From: an uncultured Collinsella sp.
GTDB lineage: Bacteria > Actinomycetota > Coriobacteriia > Coriobacteriales > Coriobacteriaceae
Reading direction: 5' to 3'
DNA: 64,000 nucleotides
Assembly (NCBI GenBank): GCA_959606065.1
Contig: CAUHHV010000004.1
Location: 1 to 64,000, forward strand
A model generated the notes under the pieces. That model was not told the origin of the DNA. It did no database searches and saw only the letters and a program-made list of their open reading frames with translations. The translations under genes and the position numbers were made by a program. Each line of letters starts with the position of its first letter. The first letter of the stretch is position 1. Positions 45,192 to 52,908 of this stretch are shown here, piece after piece.

Positions 45192-45254
45192 CAGAACGTC
45201 CTTTCGTCTGAATTCACAAGTTGAGGTAGAAGTTCGAGTTCTCGGTGGCTCTCG

Positions 45255-45683
45255 TTAGGCCATCTTGTTGAGCATGTCGACACGGATCTGGTGACGGCCG
45301 CCGGCGTACTGGGCGCGCAGGAACTCGCGGGCGATCTTCTTGGCGACCTCGGTGCCCACAACGCCCGGGCCCATGGTGACCATGCGCGAACCGTTGTGCT
45401 CGCGGGTCATGTAAGCGGAACGCTCGTCGGAAATGTTGGCGACGACCATGCCCTTGATCTTGACGGCGGCCATATAGGAGCCGACGCCGTACTTATCGAA
45501 TGCGAAGCCCTGGGAATCCTTGTGCTCCAGCAGGTCCTTGGCAACGGCGGTCGCGGAATCGACAAAGTCCGCGGCAGGGGTCTCGGAATAGTCGACGACC
45601 TCGTGACCGTCGGCGATGAGCATCTCCTTGATGGACTCCTTCATCGACATACCGTCGGCATCGGAAGCGATTACAACCCTCAT
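45255..45683 (-). CDS. lacA: Galactose-6-phosphate isomerase subunit LacA
   Basis: Partner of LacB, 142 residues of the RpiB fold: IASDADGMSMKESIKE at the start and FDKYGVGSYMAA where LacB has the CGTGIG loop, so the cysteine is missing as expected for LacA. Ends in the conserved GGRHQIRVDMLNKMA. AAGGAGGATGTC precedes the ATG. First gene of the leftward lacA-lacB-lacX-lacC set, under a promoter region with LacR-type sites at 45778-45853. Confidence 0.92.
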   Translation of the reverse strand: MRVVIASDADGMSMKESIKEMLIADGHEVVDYSETPAADFVDSATAVAKDLLEHKDSQGFAFDKYGVGSYMAAVKIKGMVVANISDERSAYMTREHNGSRMVTMGPGVVGTEVAKKIAREFLRAQYAGGRHQIRVDMLNKMA

Positions 45684-45777
45684 GACATCCTCCTTGAGAG
45701 ATACGCAGGTGCGTAGTTTCTGTTTGGAAGTGTTGAATCGCGTTCAGGTCCGGGCATCTGAATGTGCGGTTCTTCAC

Positions 45778-45853
45778 TGTTCATGTTTATTTGAACACAT
45801 TCGAACAGCGACTGCAACCATTATTTGTTTATCTTTGTTCTTTTTTGAACAAA
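45778..45853. promoter_or_regulatory. Two LacR-type inverted repeats before lacA
   Basis: TGTTCATGTTTATTTGAACA (45778-45797) and TTTGTTCTTTTTTGAACAAA (45834-45853) are dyads built from TGTTC/GAACA. The first fits TTCAAAnA-N5-GAACA (minus strand), also found before lacF (47881-47900) and before the DeoR-type regulator gene (59155-59174). Confidence 0.6.
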
Positions 45854-45923
45854 TACCGTTCACGGATGATTGGCGACCGTTTGAGCCCGGCGCAGACGTA
45901 GCGACCATGTGTTCAGCAAACAA

Positions 45924-45956
45924 AAGGGCGGCCGAGAACGTGTCTCGGCCGCCCTT
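45924..45956 (-). terminator. Terminator of the membrane protein gene
   Basis: AAGGGCGGCCGAGA pairs perfectly with TCTCGGCCGCCCTT. On the minus strand it is followed by TTGTTTG, 35 bp after the stop at 45991. Confidence 0.8.
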
Positions 45957-45990
45957 CTTACGGTTGGTCTTCCAAGGATCGCTTTGCCGC

Positions 45991-46992
45991 CTACTCAGAC
46001 TGTCCGCTCTTCTTGGCATGTTTGGACGGAGCCCTCAGAAAACGGCCCGTCAAATAGTTCGCCGGGCCAGAAATATCGATCCCCAGCAGCGTGTGCCCCA
46101 GCCACAGAAACGCCGCGAGCACCAGCAACGGGATAACGCACGAGGTCACGATCATCACGATGACGCCTTCGATCAGATCGGTCACCTGTTGCACCACCTT
46201 ATCGGTCATCGACTTGGCACTGTCGGTCACCGATGTGAGTAAACTCGATGCCCCATCGGTCAGCTGCTCAAGCACATTCTTGTTTTCCGTGGTCTCGGAT
46301 TTCTTCTCGCTCTTTGTGGAGCTCGCCTTGCTCGCTTCAGTCGCCTTTTGCTCTGTCTGCTCGATACTCACCTGATACGTCTCATCGACCTTTTGCGACA
46401 CCCATACGCTCGCGGGCACAAGCGCCATGCCGATCACGGCAACCACCAGCACGCGAGTCGCCACGCGGCGCAGGACGGCGCTCGTGCTCCAGCGCCCGTG
46501 AATGCCGAGCGACACCGCAAAGAGTACCAGCGCAAACGGGATCAGGATGCCCAGGCCAACCGACCACAAAATGGTCAGCAGGTATTTCTCGAGGTAGAGC
46601 ACGGCAAGCACGATGCCCAAGTTACCCGAAAGCTGCGCGAGCTGCTCGGCAACCGGCGTTCCCGTATCACCCGGCAGCGCGGTAATGCCCGCAGACAGCG
46701 CCACGCACGAGGTCGTGAGCGCCAGTACGTTGCCTTTCTTTTGATCGATGACCTCGATGGTGGAGTCCCATGTTTTGGTATCGGCAAAATGCGGACGAGC
46801 CACAAAGCCCGACAGCAGCGCCAGTACCACGAGTGCAACGATAAAGCCAATCTGCAGCTTTTTGTTTGCGCACACGACATCGGACAGGCTGGGCTGCAGC
46901 TCGGTTACCGTCGTGTGCTCGGTTATCTGGACAGGACGCCCATGAGCCATCTCGCGCGCATCTCTTTTTTGTATTGACCCGTTATCCGGCAT
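45991..46992 (-). CDS. Hypothetical multi-pass membrane protein
   Basis: A 333-residue protein of no family I recognise. Hydrophobic segments lie at about residues 48-66, 90-110, 128-170 (probably two), 186-205 and 285-312. Between the last two is a hydrophilic Ser/Thr/Lys/Glu-rich stretch (about 207-250), possibly coiled coil or flexible, followed by an amphipathic stretch. GAGGAGGTATCCAA gives a strong ribosome site for the ATG at 46992. It sits alone between lacA and lacF in the lac island, with its own terminator; a link to lactose use is not shown. Confidence 0.75.
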   Translation of the reverse strand: MPDNGSIQKRDAREMAHGRPVQITEHTTVTELQPSLSDVVCANKKLQIGFIVALVVLALLSGFVARPHFADTKTWDSTIEVIDQKKGNVLALTTSCVALSAGITALPGDTGTPVAEQLAQLSGNLGIVLAVLYLEKYLLTILWSVGLGILIPFALVLFAVSLGIHGRWSTSAVLRRVATRVLVVAVIGMALVPASVWVSQKVDETYQVSIEQTEQKATEASKASSTKSEKKSETTENKNVLEQLTDGASSLLTSVTDSAKSMTDKVVQQVTDLIEGVIVMIVTSCVIPLLVLAAFLWLGHTLLGIDISGPANYLTGRFLRAPSKHAKKSGQSE

Positions 46993-47109
46993 TTGGATAC
47001 CTCCTCAGTCCGGTCTGTATTGCGGATGGAAGTATACCCACCCAGCAAAAAACCGAACGGGAGGGCGTGCAGAAGCTCCATAACGCTGCTAGTCGAATAG
47101 TGCCATTTC

Positions 47110-47261
47110 AAAACTATGCCGGTTTACTACGATAAAACCGATAGGACCGACCACATTTGCTATTAGCAGAAAATGACAAGCTTTCTACCTGCGGCTTTGA
47201 TAACGCTGTTCTTTCCATAGTTGAAAGAATGCGATTCATCGTAGTAAACCGGCATAGTTTT
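47110..47261. repeat. 152-bp inverted-repeat element, copy 1
   Basis: 24-base arms 47110-47133 and 47238-47261 are perfectly complementary (AAAACTATGCCGGTTTACTACG at the outside). The centre has CTACCTGCG at 47185-47193. Copy 2 at 60487-60638 has the same total length and the same central word at the same spacing, with compensated arm changes. It lies between lacF and the membrane protein gene, and together with the hairpins that follow fills the 465-bp gap 46993-47457. Confidence 0.8.
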
Positions 47262-47337
47262 GTAACCGACAGACCGAGTCGGCACCGCAGCAAACCTAAT
47301 GACCCGGTTTCTTCCATCCTCAAAGGATCGAATGCAT

Positions 47338-47388
47338 GGCAGGAGTGTCCCAAACTGCCGGCAGATAAGGAACGTCCCCAAGTGCCGG
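47338..47388 (+). repeat. Two overlapping GTCCC-loop hairpins 3' of lacF
   Basis: GGCAG (47338-47342) pairs with CTGCC (47355-47359) around GAGTGTCCCAAA; CCGGCA (47358-47363) pairs with TGCCGG (47383-47388) around GATAAGGAACGTCCCCAAG. The second begins where the first ends, so they compete for two bases. Confidence 0.6.
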
Positions 47389-47396
47389 GTAAACAG

Positions 47397-47430
47397 AAAA
47401 AGCCCTGCCGCGGGTAGCTGCAGAGCTTTT
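47397..47430 (-). terminator. lacF terminator
   Basis: On the minus strand AAAAGCTCTGC pairs with GCAGGGCTTTTT around GGGTAGC-type loop sequence and ends in a T-tract, 28 bp beyond the lacF stop. Confidence 0.65.
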
Positions 47431-47457
47431 GGAAGGGGACTTGGTTGTGAGGGCTCG

Positions 47458-47796
47458 TTAGGCGAGCTTGGCCTCGAGCTCGGCGATGCGCTTGTAGGCA
47501 TCGATGGTAAAGCGGGCCTGCTTCTCCAGGATCATAGTGGTCATGAGGGTGTCCTGAGCGTGAGCCATGATGAAGGTCATCTCCATCTCGCCACCGCCGG
47601 CCTCCTGCGAAAGCAGCTTGGTCTGCGTGTCGTGGGCACCGATGAGCGCATCGCTGGCATCCTTGTGCAGCTGCTCGGCCTTCTCAAAGTCACCCTCGCG
47701 AGCAGCATCGAGCGCTGCAAGCAGATCGGTCTGGGCGTCACCTGCGTATGCGACAATCTCGAATCCAACCATCGAGATTTCTTCTTTGGTTGCCAT
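47458..47796 (-). CDS. lacF: PTS lactose/cellobiose EIIA component
   Basis: A 112-residue, all-helical EIIA. The phosphorylatable histidine is in the IMAHAQDTLM segment (about residues 77-86), and the N-terminal GFEIVAYAGDAQ is typical of LacF. It would pass phosphate from HPr to the EIIB domains of both lactose EIICB proteins in the window, as it is the only EIIA of this class here. GAAAGGAACGCAAT precedes the ATG. It lies downstream of a LacI gene and has a LacR-type site upstream at 47881-47900. Confidence 0.92.
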   Translation of the reverse strand: MATKEEISMVGFEIVAYAGDAQTDLLAALDAAREGDFEKAEQLHKDASDALIGAHDTQTKLLSQEAGGGEMEMTFIMAHAQDTLMTTMILEKQARFTIDAYKRIAELEAKLA

Positions 47797-47880
47797 ATTG
47801 CGTTCCTTTCACATATGAACCAATGGAGAGCATCGCGTCCGGGCATACGCGCTGCGTTCTGTATGGCAGAAACATTAACA

Positions 47881-47900
47881 TTCAAACAAAAAAGAACAGC
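47881..47900 (-). promoter_or_regulatory. LacR-type site before lacF
   Basis: TTCAAACAAAAAAGAACAGC shares TTCAAAnA-N5-GAACA with the sites before lacA and the DeoR-type gene, and an exact 12-mer (CAAAAAAGAACA on this strand) with 45836-45847. It lies 85 bp upstream of lacF. Confidence 0.55.
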
Positions 47901-48010
47901 GCAAAACGTAATTTCAAGCTATGAACGGTCACTTTTCGCCCGCGAACGGTTTTTAAACCAATCTGAACAATATCGAACACAATTAGCGGAAACCCAAACA
48001 GGCCCGTGCC

Positions 48011-49015
48011 CTAGCGCCAATCGCGCACCGTATCGCCCTCGACGAGTACGCCCGGAAACAGCATGTGCTCCACACCGGGTTCAACGCCCTCGGCACCGGC
48101 GATCTTATCGACCGCCCACATGCCGACGCGCTTGTTGTCAAAGCGCACCGTAGTCAGGCGACAATCGGGCACGATGTCGCCCAGACTGTCATCAACACCC
48201 ACCACGCTCACGTCCTGGGGCACGCGCTTCCCGCGCGACTCGAGCCCACGGATGCAGCCATATGCCATGGCATCGTTGGAGGCATAAATGGCCGTACAGG
48301 TCGGATCGTCCGCCAGAGCCTGACCGGCAGCATACCCGCTCTGTGCCGTCCAATCGCCGCGCACGAGCTGCGGGGGCTCAATGCCATGCGCACGCAATGT
48401 CTCGCGCCAGCCTTCCTCGCGCCGCATGCCCGAAAGTGAGCGCTCGGGACACGAGATAAAGTGCACGGTTTTGTGCCCCCGCCCCAGCAAGTACTCGACC
48501 ACCTGGCGCGAGCAATCGAACTGGTCGTTATCGACCGTTGAACAGAGCGGGTGCTCCAGCATCGTAACGAGCACCGTCTGCATGCCGGGCAGCGGCTCGA
48601 AGGTGCCAAAGTCCGCCGGCATGCGATTCATGATCACGACCATGCCATCCACCGGCAGCGCGCTCATGCGCGACGATGCGCTCTCGAGGGTATAGGGATG
48701 TCCATCTACTTTAGTGAGGGTGATGGCATAGCCATGTTTGTCGGCCGCGGCGGCAAAGCCCTCCATACGGTCGAGGTTGCCGGTACCGGTAATGTTGAAC
48801 ATGGCGACGCCGACGGTCTTAAACTTGCCACGGCGCAGCGATCGACCGGCGAAATTGGGGCGATACCCCAGCTCGCGCATGGCGGCACGCACGCGTTCCT
48901 TGGTCTCGGGGCGCACACTGGGCGAATCGTGCACGGTGCGCGAGACCGTCTGCTCCGAGACGCCCGCGAGGCGCGCCACGTCTTTGACGGATACCGATTT
49001 TTTAACAGCGGCCAT
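48011..49015 (-). CDS. LacI family regulator of lactose cassette 1
   Basis: A 334-residue repressor, helix-turn-helix VKDVARLAGVSEQTVSRTVH at about residues 9-28. It is divergent from lacE1, and two facing operators (49174-49191 and 49294-49311) lie between. The ATG at 49015 is favoured by the family start; GGAAAGA is about eight bases upstream. It resembles the LacI at 52909 and 37982 in size and layout, suggesting family expansion within the island. Inducer is likely a galactoside or its phosphate (inference). Confidence 0.9.
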   Translation of the reverse strand: MAAVKKSVSVKDVARLAGVSEQTVSRTVHDSPSVRPETKERVRAAMRELGYRPNFAGRSLRRGKFKTVGVAMFNITGTGNLDRMEGFAAAADKHGYAITLTKVDGHPYTLESASSRMSALPVDGMVVIMNRMPADFGTFEPLPGMQTVLVTMLEHPLCSTVDNDQFDCSRQVVEYLLGRGHKTVHFISCPERSLSGMRREEGWRETLRAHGIEPPQLVRGDWTAQSGYAAGQALADDPTCTAIYASNDAMAYGCIRGLESRGKRVPQDVSVVGVDDSLGDIVPDCRLTTVRFDNKRVGMWAVDKIAGAEGVEPGVEHMLFPGVLVEGDTVRDWR

Positions 49016-49173
49016 AGGTCGATCTTTCCGTGTCAACGATGCCATTGACGGCATCCTGCGCAGTCATATTAAACGCCTTCAAGTATATCCAACGCCGCCC
49101 CTGCAATACGCTCACCACCCAAAACCTACCGTTCACCGACATTTCTGCTTCCCCGAACGGCTTTTGTCGCCCA

Positions 49174-49191
49174 AATGTTAACGTTGCCATT
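49174..49191. promoter_or_regulatory. Operator a of lactose cassette 1
   Basis: AATGTTAACGTTGCCATT; its reverse complement matches the second site at 49294-49311 with one difference. Confidence 0.65.
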
Positions 49192-49293
49192 GTGCAAACA
49201 CAGAGCCACCGGGCGGCTCAAACGTTTACGCGCAAGGAATCGACGGTTCGCAGGCACAGGGACCATCGGTTCGCGTCTTATTTTGTGTCACAA

Positions 49294-49311
49294 AATGGCA
49301 ACGTCAACATT
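49294..49311. promoter_or_regulatory. Operator b of lactose cassette 1
   Basis: AATGGCAACGTCAACATT, about 62 bp upstream of lacE1 and in inverted orientation to the site at 49174. Apart from these, the 357-bp divergent region (49016-49372) shows no further motif I recognise. Confidence 0.65.
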
Positions 49312-49372
49312 TTGGCAACCGAACGCCAAAAGCTACCATCGTTGTTAACCCACCGACTCTTAGGAGCATTGC

Positions 49373-51148
49373 ATGGAGCAACTTATCGCCATCATCGAAA
49401 AGGGCCAGCCCTTTTTCAACGCGATCGCCCGCAACAAGTACCTCAAGGCGATTCGCGACGGCTTTATCTCCGTCATCCCCATCATCATCTTCTCGTCCAT
49501 CTTCTGCCTGGTAGCCTCGGTCCCCAACATCTGGGGTTTCTACTGGCCCGATGACATCAACAACGCCCTGTGGAAGTGCTACAACTACTCCATGGGTATC
49601 CTGGCCATCGCCTGCGCTGCCACCACAGCCAAGCACTTCGCCGACGCTCAGAACCGCGATCTGCCCAAGAACAACCAGATCAACTTCATCTCGTGCATGT
49701 GCGCGGCCATCATCGGCTTCTTGCTCCTTTCGAGCGACACGATCGCCACGGACGCTGCCAGCGGCTTCAACACCACCTACCTTGGTTCCAAAGGCCTGCT
49801 GACCGCCTTTATCGCTGCGTTTGTGACCGGCATCATCTACAAGTTCTTCATTAAGCGCAACATCACCGTCAAGATGCCCGAGCAGGTTCCGCCCAACATC
49901 TCGCAGACCTTTAAGGACATCATCCCCTTCTCCGTCTGCATCACCGTCTTTTGGGTCTTTGACATCGTCTTCCGCGCTGCCTTTGGCTTCTGCTTTGCCC
50001 AGGGCGTCATCCAGGTGTTCCAGCCCCTGTTCACCGCTGCCGACGGCTATATCGGTCTCGCTGTGATCTACGGCGCCATGAGCCTGTTCTGGTTCGTCGG
50101 CGTCCACGGTCCCTCGATCGTCGAGCCCGCCATCGCCGCCGCCCTCGTTGCCAACATGACCGACAACCTGGCTGCGTTCCAGGCCGGCCAGCACGCTTCC
50201 GCTGTCCTGACCCAGGGTGCCCAGTACTTCGTCGTCTGCATGGGCGGCACCGGCGCCACGCTTGTCCTGGTCTTTATGTTCTGCTTCCTGGCCAAGTCCC
50301 AGGAGATGCGCGCCGTCGGTAAGGCCGCCATCGTTCCCGTCTGCTTCGCTGTCAACGAGCCGCTGCTGTTCGCCGCGCCCATCGTGCTCAACCCCGTCTT
50401 CTTTGTCCCGTTTGTCTTTGCCCCGATCGCCAACATCTGGATCCTCAAGATCTTTATCGACTTCTTGGGCATGAACGGCTTTATGTACACCCTGCCCTGG
50501 ACCGTCCCCGGCCCCATCGGCACCATCATGGGCCTGGGCTTCCAGCCGCTCGCCTTTGTGATGCTCGCCCTTATCCTGGTTGTCGACTTTGCCCTGTACT
50601 ACCCGTTCTTCCGTGCCTATGACGCCCAGAAGTGCACCGAGGAGGCCGAGATCTCCCAGGAGGAGCTCGCCGCCAAGAACGCTGAGAAGGCCGCCAAGCT
50701 CAACGACGCCTTCCAGGGCAAGGCTGACGCCAAGAGCGTTGCCGCCGGCGCTGCTGCCGAGGCCGTGAAGGCCGACGCCCCCGCCGCTTCCGCAGCGCCC
50801 GCCACCGAGGCTGCGACCGCCAGCGACCTCAACGGCAGGCGCGTGCTCGTACTCTGCCAGGGCGGCGGTACCTCGGGCCTGCTCGCCAACGCGCTGGCCA
50901 AGGCTGCCAGGGAGCGCGGTATTAACCTCGAGACCGCTGCCGAGGCCTATGGCAACCACGTTGACATGCTCCCCGACTTTGACCTGGTCGTCCTGGCCCC
51001 GCAGGCCGCAAGCTACCTGGCCGACCTTCAGAAGGACTGCGAGCGCGTGGGCAACAAGTGCGTCGCCTGCCGTGGCAAGCAGTACATCGAGCTTTCCCAG
51101 AACGGCGACAAGTCTCTCGCCTTCGTAAGCGAGCAACTCTCGAAGTAA
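49373..51148 (+). CDS. lacE: PTS lactose-specific EIICB, cassette 1
   Basis: A 591-residue lactose PTS permease. The EIIC membrane domain fills about residues 1-425 (GVHGPSIVEP and AVNEPLLFAAP are family blocks); an Ala/Glu-rich linker (about 430-488) joins the C-terminal EIIB domain with phosphocysteine Cys495 in VLCQGGGTSG. It imports lactose as lactose-6-phosphate, receiving phosphate from LacF. AGGAGCATTGC precedes the ATG. lacG1 follows by 66 bp with a hairpin between. A paralogue lies at 54195. Confidence 0.94.
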   Translation: MEQLIAIIEKGQPFFNAIARNKYLKAIRDGFISVIPIIIFSSIFCLVASVPNIWGFYWPDDINNALWKCYNYSMGILAIACAATTAKHFADAQNRDLPKNNQINFISCMCAAIIGFLLLSSDTIATDAASGFNTTYLGSKGLLTAFIAAFVTGIIYKFFIKRNITVKMPEQVPPNISQTFKDIIPFSVCITVFWVFDIVFRAAFGFCFAQGVIQVFQPLFTAADGYIGLAVIYGAMSLFWFVGVHGPSIVEPAIAAALVANMTDNLAAFQAGQHASAVLTQGAQYFVVCMGGTGATLVLVFMFCFLAKSQEMRAVGKAAIVPVCFAVNEPLLFAAPIVLNPVFFVPFVFAPIANIWILKIFIDFLGMNGFMYTLPWTVPGPIGTIMGLGFQPLAFVMLALILVVDFALYYPFFRAYDAQKCTEEAEISQEELAAKNAEKAAKLNDAFQGKADAKSVAAGAAAEAVKADAPAASAAPATEAATASDLNGRRVLVLCQGGGTSGLLANALAKAARERGINLETAAEAYGNHVDMLPDFDLVVLAPQAASYLADLQKDCERVGNKCVACRGKQYIELSQNGDKSLAFVSEQLSK

Positions 51149-51157
51149 GTAACGCTC

Positions 51158-51191
51158 AGGGCCAGCCGACCATCCAAGACCGGCTGGCCCT
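51158..51191 (+). terminator. Intercistronic hairpin lacE1-lacG1
   Basis: AGGGCCAGCCG (51158-51168) pairs with CGGCTGGCCCT (51181-51191), followed by TCAATTT. Its place between two genes of one operon suggests partial termination, lowering lacG relative to lacE. Confidence 0.6.
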
Positions 51192-51214
51192 TCAATTTAG
51201 ACGATTGGATCATC

Positions 51215-52654
51215 ATGTCCGTTAACCCTGCTAGCGTCACTAACCCGCCTGCGCAGTTTCCCGAGGACTTTGTCTTTGGCGGCGCCACTGCTGCCTACCA
51301 GGTAGAGGGCGAGACCCGCACTCACGGTAAGGGCAAGGTTGCCTGGGACGACTTCCTGGAGGCCCAGGGGCGCTTTTCCCCCGATCCCGCTTCGGACTTC
51401 TACAACCAGTACCCCGTCGACCTGGAACTGTGCGAGGAGTTTGGCATCAACGGCATCCGCCTCTCCATCGCTTGGAGCCGCATCTTCCCCAACGGCACCG
51501 GCGAGATCAACCCCGAGGGCGTCCAGTTCTACCACGACCTTTTCGCCGAGTGCCACAAGCACCACGTCGAGCCGTTTGTCACGCTGCATCACTTCGATAC
51601 GCCGCTGCCCCTCTTTGAGAAGGGCGACTTCCTCAACCGCGAGACCATCGACGCCTTTGTGGACTTTGCCACCTTCTGCTTTAAGGAGTACGCCGACCAG
51701 GTGACCTACTGGTTCACCTTTAACGAGATCTGGGCCGACGCCTCCAACACCTACATCGAGGGCACCTTCCCCGGTGGCGTCAAGGCACATCTGGCCGAGG
51801 CTTTCCAGTGCGAGCACAACATGATGCTCGCCCATGCCAAGGCAGTACTGGCCTTCCACAACGGCGGTTTTAAGGGCAAGATCGGCGTCATTCAGTCGCT
51901 GGAGTTTAAGTATCCGCTCAACGAGAACGACCCCGCCGACATCAAAGCCGCCAACAACGAGCACGTGCTGCAAAACCAGTTCTTGCTCGACGCCACCTTC
52001 CGCGGCGACTACGCGCCCGACACCCTCGAGTGCGCCAACCGCCTGGCCGCCGTCTCGGGCGGTACCATCGAGATCCTAGACGAGGATCTGGAAATCATGC
52101 GCGAGGCCGCCCTCTACAACGACTACCTGGGCGTTAACAACTACCAGTGCCGCTTCTTGAAGGCTTACGATGGCGAGAACGACCTGCACCACAACGGTAC
52201 GGGCGAGAAGGGCACCGGCCGCTGGCGCGTCAAGGGCATTGGCGAGCACGTGAACAAGCCCGGCATCCCCACCACCGACTGGGACTGGATCATCTATCCC
52301 GAGGGTCTGTTCGATCTGCTCGTCTACATTAAACAGCGCTACCCCAACTACAAGCAGATCTTCATCACCGAAAACGGCATGGGCTACAAGGACCCCTACA
52401 AGGACGGTTTTGTGGACGACCAGCCGCGCATTGACTACATCGAGCAGCACCTACGCTGGTTGCTCAAGGCCATGGAGGTGGGCGTCAACGTGGGCGGCTA
52501 CTTCCTGTGGAGCCTGCAGGATCAGTTCTCCTGGACCAATGGCTACAACAAGCGTTACGGCTTCTTCTACGTTGACTTTGAAACCCAGAAGCGCACGCCC
52601 AAGGCAAGCGCCTACTGGTACAAGCACGTGGCGCAGACCCGTCGTCTGGACTAG
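51215..52654 (+). CDS. lacG: 6-phospho-beta-galactosidase, cassette 1
   Basis: GH1 enzyme of 479 residues splitting lactose-6-phosphate into glucose and galactose-6-phosphate. Acid/base Glu171 in FNEIW, nucleophile Glu386 in TENGMG, and the C-terminal phosphate-binding region FSWTNGYNKRYG with the Ser, Lys and Tyr typical of 6-phospho-glycosidases. 6-phospho-beta-glucosidase activity cannot be excluded. Downstream of lacE1; its terminator and a repeat shared with cassette 2 follow. Confidence 0.92.
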   Translation: MSVNPASVTNPPAQFPEDFVFGGATAAYQVEGETRTHGKGKVAWDDFLEAQGRFSPDPASDFYNQYPVDLELCEEFGINGIRLSIAWSRIFPNGTGEINPEGVQFYHDLFAECHKHHVEPFVTLHHFDTPLPLFEKGDFLNRETIDAFVDFATFCFKEYADQVTYWFTFNEIWADASNTYIEGTFPGGVKAHLAEAFQCEHNMMLAHAKAVLAFHNGGFKGKIGVIQSLEFKYPLNENDPADIKAANNEHVLQNQFLLDATFRGDYAPDTLECANRLAAVSGGTIEILDEDLEIMREAALYNDYLGVNNYQCRFLKAYDGENDLHHNGTGEKGTGRWRVKGIGEHVNKPGIPTTDWDWIIYPEGLFDLLVYIKQRYPNYKQIFITENGMGYKDPYKDGFVDDQPRIDYIEQHLRWLLKAMEVGVNVGGYFLWSLQDQFSWTNGYNKRYGFFYVDFETQKRTPKASAYWYKHVAQTRRLD

Positions 52655-52746
52655 CTAACGTCATCGGCCGCCGTGACCATCACGCTGCCGTGCACCTTAC
52701 CATTCCCGATCGCATGGGCGCTGCGTCCATGCACCTCTTTCCGTGT

Positions 52747-52810
52747 GGCGGATACGACCTTCCCGGTGGATGTTTCAGCATCCTTGGTCGTATCCGCCGT
52801 TTTTGTTTTT
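52747..52810 (+). terminator. Terminator of lactose cassette 1
   Basis: GGCGGATACGACC (52747-52759) pairs with GGTCGTATCCGCC (52786-52798), followed by GTTTTTGTTTTT. Confidence 0.88.
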
Positions 52811-52835
52811 GGGCGGGCTGGACCGTGTTCGTTTG

Positions 52836-52885
52836 TCTCGATCTGTAACATCTAGCCGAGTTTTTGGATCCTAGCTGTTACAGAT
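52836..52885. repeat. lacG 3' repeat, copy 1
   Basis: GTCTCGATCTGTAACATCTA begins at 52836; ATCTGTAACA (52841-52850) pairs with TGTTACAGAT (52876-52885). Copy 2 is behind lacG2 at 57566-57615 with the same stem but a different loop. Confidence 0.65.
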
Positions 52886-52908
52886 TAAGATGAACGAGCC
52901 GAGCACGT

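Noticed and set aside
47110..47261. Short peptides starting at the ATG within the repeat arms (MPVYY, MPIYY, also MSTV in the 26.4-kb element)
   Set aside because: The ATG repeats only because the arms are inverted copies; the frames end quickly or lack ribosome sites and differ between copies.
49304..51136. A 610-codon open frame on the minus strand opposite lacE1
   Set aside because: Shadow of the EIICB gene; composition is repetitive and shows no domain.
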